From contig DIYL01000040.1 in NCBI GenBank assembly GCA_002428985.1, positions 83,595 through 147,594 on the forward strand: a stretch of 64,000 nt of DNA. The letters run 5' to 3'. The first letter of the stretch is position 1; each line of letters starts with the position of its first letter. The notes beneath the pieces were generated by a model. It did no database searches and was not told the DNA's origin. It saw nothing but the letters and a program-made list of their open reading frames with translations. Below, piece by piece: positions 16,695-25,431 of the stretch. This DNA is from Anaerolineales bacterium UBA6055 (GTDB taxonomy: Bacteria; Chloroflexota; Anaerolineae; Aggregatilineales; Phototrophicaceae). A program made the translations under genes and the position numbers.

Positions 16695-18554
16695 ATGCAA
16701 AAAATGCTACAGGACTGGTTCATTGTTGTATTCATTGTCTTTGTTGTTTATACATTGGCGATTGTACAAATTGACCTGTACGCACCGACACTCGATGAGT
16801 TCTACTCATTGAATAATGCTGGTGGGGTTGTCGATACACCGTATTCGCCTGCCGAAATCCTTGCATCACTACAGGAACATAGCCCACAACATACTCCAGG
16901 TTATTTCTTGTTGTTGAGTGTGTGGGGAAATGCAGTTAGTTGGGATATTGCGATTGTCCGGTTGATTACAGTGTTTGCTGGATTGCTATCTGTTGCCATG
17001 AGTTACCGTCTTGCGCGTGACTTTACAACACCGTTGGGCGGATTGATTGTTGCTATCGTGATTGCTAGCAATACCTTTTACAACTTTTACTATGCACATG
17101 TGCGAATGTATCCGTTTTTAGTGTTGTTTGCGTCAATTGTACTGTGGTTGTATTTACGGTTACGCCGACAAAACAGTAAAAATCGATTGGTGGATTACGG
17201 GGCGCTGATGTTGGCTAGTTATGTGCTGATTAATACCCATATTCTATCAGTTGTATTCTTTGGTGCACTAGGCATTTATCATGTGTTGTTTGTGCGTAAA
17301 GACCGCGCATGGTGGGGTATTTCGATCGCTGTTACTTTAGCGATGATGCTCTTTTCCCCATACTTGGTTGTGACGTTTTCGGGTTTTGGGCATGCTGTCG
17401 ACGTCCGTGATGGACTGACGGTAGATGGCTTTCGGGCAATAGAGGTATGGCTAACCATTGCGTTTAATAACAATGTGACCTTACTTGGCTTGGTACTGGT
17501 TGGCGTGTATTTTGCATGGCGCAACAAAACACTAGCTGTCAGATCATATCTGCTGATACTGCCGATTTATCTGATTTTGCTGGGAATTGTGGCGCAATTC
17601 GGTGCGGTTGTCATGGAAAATGGGATGCGTTATTTGGTAGCCGGTTTTGCACCATTGATGCTATTTATTGGGGTCGGGTTGGTTGGTTTAATTCGACATA
17701 GTCGGTGGACGTTGATCCTAGTCCTATTGTGGGTAATCGCTGGGATGTCATTTCAGCGGTCTGTAGGTAACTGGAATCAGTACATTGCGGATCGTTTTAT
17801 TGCATTTTCTGCAACGCCGTTTCATGGTGTATCCCGTGATGCACAGCAAGAAACGATCAAGCCATTTGTGATGGGGTATCAGAATGTGGGTGATAGCTTC
17901 TTCCGTGATGGACGGTTCGATGTCGCCTTTATTGATTATTTTTTTCGCCAATATGATATTCGGTTTAGTCGATTTCAGTCAGTAGATGATGCTGTGACGC
18001 GCATCGAACAGCATTCAGTGACACGTCCGTCGATATGGTTGACGTATCGACATGGCGACAATGTAGAGCAAGATATTGAACAGATACAACGAGCGTTGGC
18101 AGAAAATTATATACAATGCGATACACAGAATTTTGGTGTGAATAGTGTCATTGAAAAGTATGTCTGGGATTTTCTGGAGTGTCAGTTGCCAACCTTAGAA
18201 TTAACGGATGCGACGGAAATGGTGGATTATGGTTTTTATACAGCCAACATGATTGAAGATTCTGAACGTCTATGGTTTGTTGATGAATGGACTGCTGTAA
18301 CCGATGACTTGAACTTGAATATGTCGTATCAACTGTTGACAGCAGATTGGCAGAATGTGGCGCAACTGGATTTGCCACTTGTACATGAAGGCGAATTGCG
18401 ACGGTTTGCACTAGATATTGGGTCTGTTCCGGCGGGAACATATCGGCTAGTGACGGTGCTCTATGACCCAAATACTGGCGATCGTCAAGATTGGATACAT
18501 ATAACTGAATCACCACGGGACGTGCTGACATTGACCGAGATAGTGATTCGATAA
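16695..18554 (+). CDS. GT39/ArnT-like membrane glycosyltransferase, paralogue C
   Basis: A 619-residue paralogue, more diverged than A and B. Its first loop reads APTLDEFYSLNNAGG, keeping the Asp-Glu pair typical of PMT/ArnT enzymes, so of the three it looks most clearly catalytic. Further landmarks are QHTPGYFLLLSVWGN, YYAHVRMYPFLVLF, and the C-terminal motif LTADWQNVAQLDLPLVHE that marks the soluble domain shared by all three. It starts 5 bases after B and ends 42 bases before pheT. The three copies and pheT run without an obvious terminator between them, consistent with one long T-box-controlled transcript. Confidence 0.82.
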   Translation: MQKMLQDWFIVVFIVFVVYTLAIVQIDLYAPTLDEFYSLNNAGGVVDTPYSPAEILASLQEHSPQHTPGYFLLLSVWGNAVSWDIAIVRLITVFAGLLSVAMSYRLARDFTTPLGGLIVAIVIASNTFYNFYYAHVRMYPFLVLFASIVLWLYLRLRRQNSKNRLVDYGALMLASYVLINTHILSVVFFGALGIYHVLFVRKDRAWWGISIAVTLAMMLFSPYLVVTFSGFGHAVDVRDGLTVDGFRAIEVWLTIAFNNNVTLLGLVLVGVYFAWRNKTLAVRSYLLILPIYLILLGIVAQFGAVVMENGMRYLVAGFAPLMLFIGVGLVGLIRHSRWTLILVLLWVIAGMSFQRSVGNWNQYIADRFIAFSATPFHGVSRDAQQETIKPFVMGYQNVGDSFFRDGRFDVAFIDYFFRQYDIRFSRFQSVDDAVTRIEQHSVTRPSIWLTYRHGDNVEQDIEQIQRALAENYIQCDTQNFGVNSVIEKYVWDFLECQLPTLELTDATEMVDYGFYTANMIEDSERLWFVDEWTAVTDDLNLNMSYQLLTADWQNVAQLDLPLVHEGELRRFALDIGSVPAGTYRLVTVLYDPNTGDRQDWIHITESPRDVLTLTEIVIR

Positions 18555-18596
18555 CATACAAAATCAAATTGTAACTACAAATGAGGGAATAACTAT

Positions 18597-21146
18597 ATGC
18601 TTGTACCTATTTCATGGATTAAGGATTATGTCGACATTGACATCCCAGTAGAGCTGTTGGCAGAACGCTTGACAGTTGCTGGTCTGGAAGTGGCGCATAT
18701 TAATTATATTGGTATCGCACAGCAACAGGTCGAAGGCATCCAAATGCCAACATCTGATCATCTGGTGTGGGATAGAGAAAAACTATTGCTCGGGCGGATT
18801 GTCGAAGTTAACGAACATCCTGATGCCCATTCTTTGGTATTGGCGATGGTTGATTATGGCGCGGATGAACTCGAACAATGTGTGACGGGTGCGCCGAATT
18901 TGTTCCAATATAAGGGACAGGGTGAAATTGATCCGCCAATTTGGACAGGTTTCGCGATGGAAGGTGCGGAAGTTTGGGATGGTCATAGTGACACACCAAA
19001 GCGCATGACACTCAAGGGTAAAAAGTTGCGTGGCATCTACAACAAAAGTATGGTGTGTTCTGAGAAAGAACTCGGTATCTCTGACGAGCATGAAGGCATC
19101 ATTTTGATGGATCATGATGAGAGCTATGTTGCGGGTACACCGCTGGTTGATGTGCTCGGTGATGTCGTCTTAGATATTGAATTCACACCAAACCTAGCGC
19201 GATGCTTCAGTATGATCGGGGTTGCGCGTGAGGTCGCTGCTATTCTCGATAAAGAAATGACCTACCCATCCTTCGATTTTGTTGCCGAAGGTGATTCGAT
19301 CGAGGGGCAATTCAACATTGATATTCAAGCACCAGACTTGAATCCGCGTTTCACAGCGACCTTACTTAAGGGTACAGAAATCAAACCATCGCCTTTTTGG
19401 ATGCAATATCGTCTGCGGTTAATCGGTCAGCGTCCACGCAATAATATTGTTGATGTGACCAACTATCTCACATTTGAATTGGGACAACCGCTACATGCAT
19501 ATGACTATGATTTGTTAGTTGAACGTGCTGGTGGTATTCCGACGATTATCACGCGCCGACCTGAAGAGGGTGAAACCTTACTAACACTGGATGATGTGGA
19601 ACGGACATTTGATGGTGAAGAAGTATTGGTTGCTGATACAGCTGGACTGATTGGTCTTGGCGGTATTATGGGTGGTGATGAAACTGAAATCAACGATAAC
19701 ACTACCAATGTCCTGCTCGAAGCGGCGGCGTGGGATAATATTTCTATCCGTAAAACGACCAAAAACCAGAAACTATATACAGAAGCTTCTACCCGTTTCA
19801 GTCGTGGCGTACATCCATCACAGGCAATTCTTGGTAGTAAACGTGGAATCGAACTCATGCGCCAACTCGGCGGTGGGGTTGTGGCACAGGGTGTGCTTGA
19901 TGAATATCCGACTGTTCCAGAAACTGTGGAAGTTGATCTAGATATTTCCCATGTAACACGTTTGCTAGGTATGGAAATTCCAATTGATGAAGCCGCCGAT
20001 ATGCTCAAACGTCTCGAATTCGATATAAGTGTCGATGGGGATACAATCCATGCTGTTGTACCTGACCATCGCCTTGATATTAGTAGTGATCCAGCTATCG
20101 GGTCGGCTGATCTAGTCGAAGAGGTTGCGCGTATTTATGGATATGACAAAATCCCAGATACGATTATGGCGGACGAAATGCCACCACAACGCGAAAATAT
20201 CACCGTCATGATTGAAGACCGCATTCGTGATATTTTAGTTGGGTTGGGCTTATATGAGGTCATCAATTATCGTTTCACGCATCCTGACCGTGAAGCCACT
20301 CTTGTGCCCGAAGGCTCGGAATCATCATTGCCAGATGGGGGATATGTCGAAATTGTGAATCCATCTGCGAGTGATCGCAATGTATTGCGTCACACTTTGA
20401 TGATTAACATGTTGGATAATGCGATTAACAATGCTCGCTATAACGAACGTCAGCAAATTTTTGAAGTCGGTAAAGTCTACTTGCAAGGCGATGATACCCT
20501 ACCTGATGAACCTGTACATCTCGGAATTTTGATGACAGGGGCACGTGATTCTATGAATTGGCAAGGCACGAGTTCGACACAAGCGGTTGATTTCTATGAT
20601 CTTAAGGGTGTGATTGAATCGTTGTTCCATGCGTTGCATATTCCAGATTTTGGTTATGAACGCGGGACACATACAAGCTTCCACCCAGGACGATCCGCTA
20701 ATTTGCTTATTCGTGGTAATTCGATTGGGACATTCGGGGAAATTCATCCGAAAGTTGCGCAACGCTTCAAATTGACGGATACGCCGATTATGTATGCCGA
20801 ATTACAAGTTGCGCCATTGGTACGCTACTATCAACGGCTCCATGATGTGCAACCATTGCCGACAACACCAGCTGTTTTGGAAGACATTGCACTCATCGTG
20901 GACGCAAGTATTCCAAATTCAGAAGTTGAAGAAGTGATTGCTCGTGCTGGTGGTCGTTTGCTCAAAAAGGTCGAGTTGTTTGATGTGTATTATGGCGATC
21001 CGATTCCTGCTGGGAAGAAAAGTCTCGCGTATGCGTTGACCTATCAAGATGATGAAAAGACACTGACTGATAAAAATGCGGCCAAGGTTCGCAAGAAAAT
21101 TATCGGGGCGGCACAACATCGTCTAAAAGCGGAATTGCGGTCGTAG
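18597..21146 (+). CDS. pheT: phenylalanine--tRNA ligase beta subunit
   Basis: An 849-residue protein of normal domain order: N-terminal SWIKDYVDIDIPVELLAERL, EMAP-like tRNA-binding domain (LLLGRIVEVNEHPDAHSLVLAMV), B3/B4 editing domain (HAYDYDLL, LLTLDDVERTFDGEEVLVAD, GGIMGG), B5 domain (RLDISSDPAIGSADLVEEVARIYGYDKIP), the class II-like catalytic core, and a C-terminal FDX-ACB anticodon-binding domain (TTPAVLEDIALIVD, AYALTYQDDEKTLTD). The B3 loop contains an extended segment around residues 90-140 compared with short forms. GAGGG precedes the ATG. Together with PheS it forms the alpha2-beta2 enzyme; here its gene is 5.7 kb downstream of pheS. Confidence 0.96.
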   Translation: MLVPISWIKDYVDIDIPVELLAERLTVAGLEVAHINYIGIAQQQVEGIQMPTSDHLVWDREKLLLGRIVEVNEHPDAHSLVLAMVDYGADELEQCVTGAPNLFQYKGQGEIDPPIWTGFAMEGAEVWDGHSDTPKRMTLKGKKLRGIYNKSMVCSEKELGISDEHEGIILMDHDESYVAGTPLVDVLGDVVLDIEFTPNLARCFSMIGVAREVAAILDKEMTYPSFDFVAEGDSIEGQFNIDIQAPDLNPRFTATLLKGTEIKPSPFWMQYRLRLIGQRPRNNIVDVTNYLTFELGQPLHAYDYDLLVERAGGIPTIITRRPEEGETLLTLDDVERTFDGEEVLVADTAGLIGLGGIMGGDETEINDNTTNVLLEAAAWDNISIRKTTKNQKLYTEASTRFSRGVHPSQAILGSKRGIELMRQLGGGVVAQGVLDEYPTVPETVEVDLDISHVTRLLGMEIPIDEAADMLKRLEFDISVDGDTIHAVVPDHRLDISSDPAIGSADLVEEVARIYGYDKIPDTIMADEMPPQRENITVMIEDRIRDILVGLGLYEVINYRFTHPDREATLVPEGSESSLPDGGYVEIVNPSASDRNVLRHTLMINMLDNAINNARYNERQQIFEVGKVYLQGDDTLPDEPVHLGILMTGARDSMNWQGTSSTQAVDFYDLKGVIESLFHALHIPDFGYERGTHTSFHPGRSANLLIRGNSIGTFGEIHPKVAQRFKLTDTPIMYAELQVAPLVRYYQRLHDVQPLPTTPAVLEDIALIVDASIPNSEVEEVIARAGGRLLKKVELFDVYYGDPIPAGKKSLAYALTYQDDEKTLTDKNAAKVRKKIIGAAQHRLKAELRS

Positions 21147-21176
21147 CTCCCATATTTATAGGATTCTAGTGAACCT

Positions 21177-21730
21177 ATGAGACATAAGCGCTCTGCTGAA
21201 AGAAAACCGACTCGACTGGCTGGCTATGATTATTCGCAATCTGGTGGGTATTTTGTGACAATCTGTACGCACGATAAAAAGCAATTCCTGAGTGAGGTCA
21301 ATCAAGGTCAAGTCATATTAACCGAGTACGGTGATGTTGTTGCGAATCAGTGGAGCGATTTACCCAATTACTATAATCATGTGATGTTAGATCACTTTGT
21401 GATTATGCCTAATCACATTCACGGGATTGTGGTGCTTGTGGATAGGCAGCAAGTAAATGAAAAAATACAGGCCACTGTAGGGGAAGGTTTGCAAACCTTC
21501 CCCTACAAAAATTCTGATCAACCCAAACGACATGGATTATCTGAAATAATACGGGGCTTTAAAACGTACTCATCACGTCGGATTAATGAGTTACGGGATA
21601 CAAAAGGTCAACCTGTTTGCAACGTAGTTTTTATGATCGAATTATTCGTAATGATAATGAACTCAATCGTATCCGTGAGTATATTTTGTTTAACCCTTCA
21701 CGATGGCATGATGACGAACATTACAGTTAA
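21177..21730 (+). pseudogene. REP-associated tyrosine transposase (RAYT), frameshifted
   Basis: The first 148 residues are a Y1/RAYT transposase: AGYDYSQSGGYFVTICTHDK at the N-terminus and the HUH metal motif MPNHIHGIVVL. After KGQPV (near 21619) one base is missing. Adding one base restores WQRSFYDRIIRND, then NRIREYILFNPSRWHDDEHYS and a stop at 21728-21730, which supplies the catalytic Tyr (EYI) and the usual C-terminus. Without correction the reading frame runs to 21806 and overlaps the convergent dehydrogenase; with correction it ends three bases short of it, so the frameshift is well supported. It lies 30 bases after pheT. A perfect palindrome sits inside it (next entry). A sequencing error cannot be excluded. 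Confidence 0.88.
21477..21506. repeat. perfect 30-bp palindrome inside the RAYT gene
   Basis: The arms GTAGGGGAAGGTTTG (21477-21491) and CAAACCTTCCCCTAC (21492-21506) are exact reverse complements with no loop. The ends GTAGG/CCTAC resemble the hairpin at 9560-9587. RAYT enzymes act on REP palindromes, so this is probably a REP-type element that sits within a gene of its own transposase family, in frame. Confidence 0.9.
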
Positions 21731-21732
21731 TC

Positions 21733-22749
21733 TTAATATCCCTTCGACCGATCCAATTGATTCAACAACGGCAGATTATCCAAATAGCGTTTCAAATTGG
21801 CTTTGAAAACCCGCGCAGCTTTTTCGTGATAGGTTTTGGTGAAGCCAGAAATATGTGGTGTGATAATGACATTATCAAGATTCCAGAGTGGGCTGGATGA
21901 TGGCAGGGGTTCTTGCTCAAATACATCTAGTGCTGCGCCACCAATTTTGCCGGATGATAACGCCGTAATCATTGCTTGTTCATCGACGGCTGCACCCCGC
22001 GCAATATTAACTAGAATCGCAGTATCCTTCATTGCATCAAAAATATCATCATTAATCATGTGATACGTATCATCTGTCATTGGCACAATCACGACGAGGT
22101 AATCACACTCCTTCGCCATAGATGCAAGGGCTTCTGTCGGATAGATGCGATCAGGTATATCACCATTAGGATCACCTGTACCCTCTTCGCGGTATGTCCC
22201 GTGTTGCTCAATATTTTTAACATTATTCTTCGATGCAAGAACCGTCATACCCATTTCCGAACAGAGTCGTGCTAATTCACGTCCAATTGCGCCATAACCG
22301 ACGATGCCGATGGTTTGCTCGTACATGTCATGTGGCATGAAGAAACTTTCTGTATTGCGCTTCCACTCGGCTTTTGCTTGTAATTCGAGGGCGGATTTCA
22401 TTTTGTAGTTGAACATCAACATCATCATGATGGTGTAATGTGCCATATTGGTAGCATGGATACCACTTGCTGAAGTAACCATAATATCTTCTGCTTGGAT
22501 GATGCGATGTTTAAAGGCGTGGTTCATCCCTGCAGAATTCATTTGAATCCAACGTAATTTAGGGGCTTGTTCTGGTTCAGGATAATAACGGGTTGTATAC
22601 AAAATCTCGGTATTTGCAATGACATCATCGGGTACATCTGGAAAGTGACGCTCAATATTTAAGCGTGATGAGACCTCGCGTAGATCGGCAATAATTTCAT
22701 CAGAAAAATCTAGTGCGATGGTAACGTTAATTTTGTCTGTGTCAGACAT
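21733..22749 (-). CDS. D-2-hydroxyacid dehydrogenase (NAD-binding)
   Basis: A 338-residue protein with the D-isomer-specific 2-hydroxyacid dehydrogenase layout: a flanking substrate domain at both ends and an NAD-binding domain with QTIGIVGYGAIGRELARLC. Catalytic residues are seen: Arg in LVNIARGAAVDE, Glu in DVFEQEPLPSSSPLW, and His in NVIITPHISG. It probably reduces a 2-keto acid (glyoxylate, hydroxypyruvate or phosphoglycerate class); the exact substrate is not clear. It converges on the RAYT pseudogene and is divergent from fabI with 144 bases between them. Confidence 0.88.
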   Translation of the reverse strand: MSDTDKINVTIALDFSDEIIADLREVSSRLNIERHFPDVPDDVIANTEILYTTRYYPEPEQAPKLRWIQMNSAGMNHAFKHRIIQAEDIMVTSASGIHATNMAHYTIMMMLMFNYKMKSALELQAKAEWKRNTESFFMPHDMYEQTIGIVGYGAIGRELARLCSEMGMTVLASKNNVKNIEQHGTYREEGTGDPNGDIPDRIYPTEALASMAKECDYLVVIVPMTDDTYHMINDDIFDAMKDTAILVNIARGAAVDEQAMITALSSGKIGGAALDVFEQEPLPSSSPLWNLDNVIITPHISGFTKTYHEKAARVFKANLKRYLDNLPLLNQLDRSKGY

Positions 22750-22893
22750 TAATAGTTGCTCCTATATGTTGATAGAACAGGCAATTACCGTAGCTGATAT
22801 GATAATCGCGTGTTAAATTAGGTGATTCATGGGACGATTCTAAACAGTTAACCACATCATGACAAATCATTCTAGAGAAAGAGAGGACAAATT

Positions 22894-23697
22894 ATGGGCT
22901 TATTAGATGGTAAAGTTGCCCTGATTTTTGGGGTTGCAAATAAAAATTCGATCGGTTGGGGGATTGCACAGGCACTTCATCGTGAAGGCGCAACCATTGC
23001 ACTGAGCTATGCAATGGAACGTCTTGAACGCCGTGTGCGTCCACTCGGTGAGGCGGTTGATGCCGAAGTTATCGTTCAGGCTGATGTGACCAATGCGGAT
23101 GAGATGGATGCTGTCTTTGAAGCGATGAAAGAAAAATATGGCAAGATTGATATTTTAGTCCATTCCGTCGCATATGCTGGACGCGATGAACTTGGCGGAC
23201 GTTTTATTGATCTATCGCGTGAGGGATTATTGCAAGCGATTGACATCAGTGCTGTTAGCTTAATTGAAATGGCACGTCGCGCAGAACCATTGATGGTTGA
23301 CGGCGGTAGTATTATGAGCCTGACATATCATGCATCACAGAAGGTTGTGCCGAATTATAACGCGATGGCAATTGCTAAAGCCACATTAGAAACAATTACG
23401 ATGTACCTCGCATCTGACCTCGGTGAGAAGAAAATTCGCGTCAACTCGATCAGTGCAGGTGCGATCAAAACACTATCTGCAGGTGGAATTCCGGGATTCC
23501 GTGATTTGCTGAAATATGCTGAAGCGACTGCACCGATGAAAGAATTGGTCAGCCAAGATGATGTTGGTGATTTGGCATTATTCCTTGCATCAGATTTGTC
23601 GCGCATGATTACAGGCGAAGTCATCTATTGCGATGCAGGCTATCACATCATGGGATATACCGACCCTGATGCGTTGTTGGAACAAGTCGAAGATTAA
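22894..23697 (+). CDS. fabI: enoyl-[acyl-carrier-protein] reductase (NADH)
   Basis: A 267-residue short-chain dehydrogenase with FabI features: the atypical cofactor loop FGVANKNSIGWGIAQAL, the active-site Tyr-(six residues)-Lys spacing in PNYNAMAIAKATLE, and RVNSISAGAIKTLSAGGI followed by FRDLLKYAEATAPMKELV. It catalyses the last step of each fatty-acid elongation round. The start is ATG 22894 behind GAGAGAGGAC. It is a single gene, divergent from the hydroxyacid dehydrogenase. Confidence 0.94.
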   Translation: MGLLDGKVALIFGVANKNSIGWGIAQALHREGATIALSYAMERLERRVRPLGEAVDAEVIVQADVTNADEMDAVFEAMKEKYGKIDILVHSVAYAGRDELGGRFIDLSREGLLQAIDISAVSLIEMARRAEPLMVDGGSIMSLTYHASQKVVPNYNAMAIAKATLETITMYLASDLGEKKIRVNSISAGAIKTLSAGGIPGFRDLLKYAEATAPMKELVSQDDVGDLALFLASDLSRMITGEVIYCDAGYHIMGYTDPDALLEQVED

Positions 23698-23720
23698 CCT
23701 GCTTTTTGAAATATCTTGCA

Positions 23721-23750
23721 CGGGAGTAGGCATTGCGTCTGCTCCTACCG
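23721..23750. repeat. degenerate REP-like hairpin
   Basis: A GC-rich imperfect inverted repeat CGGGAGTAGGCA...TGCTCCTACCG just downstream of fabI, sharing the GTAGG/CCTAC elements of the two perfect palindromes at 9560 and 21477. It could also serve as the fabI terminator. Confidence 0.4.
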
Positions 23751-23835
23751 ATAGACTATTTAAAAATGGAACGGTTGTATATTTGTTGCTGTCTTTATAG
23801 ATAGAGTTGCTAATTTATCGAAGGAGATCGCATAA

Positions 23836-25338
23836 ATGAACCACCGTACATCGATTATTGTTTTATTTGTTGCGCTATGTGTTAGTGCCTGTACATTATC
23901 TTCATCTCCGGCAAACCAAACAATATTGACGGATGTTCCAACAACTGTTGCTTTAGATCTACCTACCCGCACACCTATACCAACAAGCAATACCAATGAA
24001 TTATTATCAGGGTCTTCCACCGAACCATTAGAGGAAGTTGATACTGATATAAATACCAACAACACGAATTCTCCCGTAGACAATATGGTAAATACGTCAA
24101 ACACCACTCGTGATACGCAGACTGTTATTTGTAATCCGCAAACTGGCTGGAATACATACACTGTAGTCGCTGGTGATACATTATTTGGCATTGCTCAACG
24201 AGCGAACGCAACAGTCTATACGCTGGTATCTGCAAATTGCTTAGTTGATGCGGGGTTAATTGATATTGGGCAGGTCTTATATGTGCCGAACCCAATAGAG
24301 TCAGTGCCGATTACAAATAATCAGCCCAATAATACAGGTAATGTGAGTGTACCTGATACCACCTCGGATAATAATAACGATGGTGCGGATACATCAGATA
24401 ATGATTCAAACCGCTATACAACTGAGGTATGGTGGATTGTTCAAGGCGATGGTGTAAATGGATTTCCGGTTGGATGTGGCGATTCATTACTGTCACAGCA
24501 AAGTGGTATTCCAACGGACTTGGGTATACAAGGCAAACTAGTACAGGGACTCCAACATCTTACAGATGATAATAACATCGGTGTTGGTATCGCTGAACGT
24601 GGTTGGTGGAATCCGATGTCGCAAACTAATTTGACATTGGATGAGATTAGCATTGCGAAGACTCACCTTGTGTTACGTTTGATTGGTGATGTGCCACGGG
24701 TCTCTGCTTGCGCTGATGCCCAGCTCGAAGCACAAATTGCGTTGAATGCGATGGCGTTGACAAATACACGGATTGCAACAATTTTCATCAATGAACAAAA
24801 CATGCGCGATTATTTTTCTACCGCAGGCGAGTTCAATCTGCGTAATTATAGTTGGATTGACTTCCAAAACGGTAATGGTGAGGTAGAAAGTACACTCATT
24901 GCGTATTGGGTGGGGGCAGAAATAGGCTCACCTGATACAGATGTTGTGGTTGGATGTGAAACTTATTTGACTCCGATGCAACTCGATAATCCGATTACAG
25001 GTAACTTACAGCAAGATGTTGAAACGGCATTGCGTGCTTTACTCGATTCAAACCGCTGGATTCCGCCAATTTACACCAACCTTTGGAAAGATCAAAATTT
25101 GACTGTTGATGATGTCACCATCAGTGATGGTCATGCCGAAATTGAAATCGGCGGACAGTTGATGGGTGGAGGTGTATGTAGTGATCCGATACTTGTCGGG
25201 CAGATGATTGAGACAATCTTCCAGTTTGATCAGATTCAGTCTGCGAGGGTGATGAACGGTACTCTGAACCTGCAACAATTGGTTGACCAAAGCGGTTTAG
25301 AAGACCTGACTGATTATACCTATACCCGTTCCAATTAG
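23836..25338 (+). CDS. lipoprotein with LysM and GerMN domains
   Basis: A 500-residue lipoprotein: signal peptide with lipobox VSAC (Cys19), then a Thr/Asn-rich linker, a LysM domain at 106-152 (YTVVAGDTLFGIAQRANAT, GQVLYVPN), a second Asn/Asp-rich linker, and two GerMN-like domains. The first spans about 200-310 with VWWIVQGDGV and ALTNTRIATIFIN. The second spans about 375-485 and ends in GGGVCSDPILVGQMIETIFQF. LysM binds peptidoglycan; GerMN is a beta-alpha domain first seen in germination proteins and found in many Chloroflexota envelope proteins. It is probably a wall-associated structural protein. GAAGGAGA precedes the ATG. Confidence 0.85.
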   Translation: MNHRTSIIVLFVALCVSACTLSSSPANQTILTDVPTTVALDLPTRTPIPTSNTNELLSGSSTEPLEEVDTDINTNNTNSPVDNMVNTSNTTRDTQTVICNPQTGWNTYTVVAGDTLFGIAQRANATVYTLVSANCLVDAGLIDIGQVLYVPNPIESVPITNNQPNNTGNVSVPDTTSDNNNDGADTSDNDSNRYTTEVWWIVQGDGVNGFPVGCGDSLLSQQSGIPTDLGIQGKLVQGLQHLTDDNNIGVGIAERGWWNPMSQTNLTLDEISIAKTHLVLRLIGDVPRVSACADAQLEAQIALNAMALTNTRIATIFINEQNMRDYFSTAGEFNLRNYSWIDFQNGNGEVESTLIAYWVGAEIGSPDTDVVVGCETYLTPMQLDNPITGNLQQDVETALRALLDSNRWIPPIYTNLWKDQNLTVDDVTISDGHAEIEIGGQLMGGGVCSDPILVGQMIETIFQFDQIQSARVMNGTLNLQQLVDQSGLEDLTDYTYTRSN

Positions 25339-25351
25339 TCTTAGGATCGAC

Positions 25352-25412
25352 CTGCTGGATATAAAGTTTTTGCTTTGTCCATTCGCAACTGACTTTATTC
25401 CACATCCAGCAG
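25352..25412. terminator. long inverted repeat between converging genes
   Basis: CTGCTGGAT + ATAAAGT (25352-25367) is complemented by ACTTTAT (25392-25398) and ATCCAGCAG (25404-25412), with a five-base bulge in the right arm. Placed between the converging lipoprotein and glycosyltransferase genes, it is a plausible bidirectional terminator, although no strong T run follows. Confidence 0.5.
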
Positions 25413-25431
25413 ATATATCCATGAGGGTAGT

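Noticed and set aside
18148..18567. Minus-strand frame of 139 codons
   Set aside because: It lies opposite the conserved C-terminal domain of glycosyltransferase C and has no ribosome site or recognisable motif.
19505..20008. Minus-strand frame of 167 codons
   Set aside because: Antisense to the B3/B4 and B5 region of pheT, Ser-rich composition from codon mirroring.
21731..21806. C-terminal part of the uncorrected RAYT frame
   Set aside because: It is out of frame with the RAYT family sequence after the missing base and overlaps the convergent dehydrogenase end; not a real terminus.
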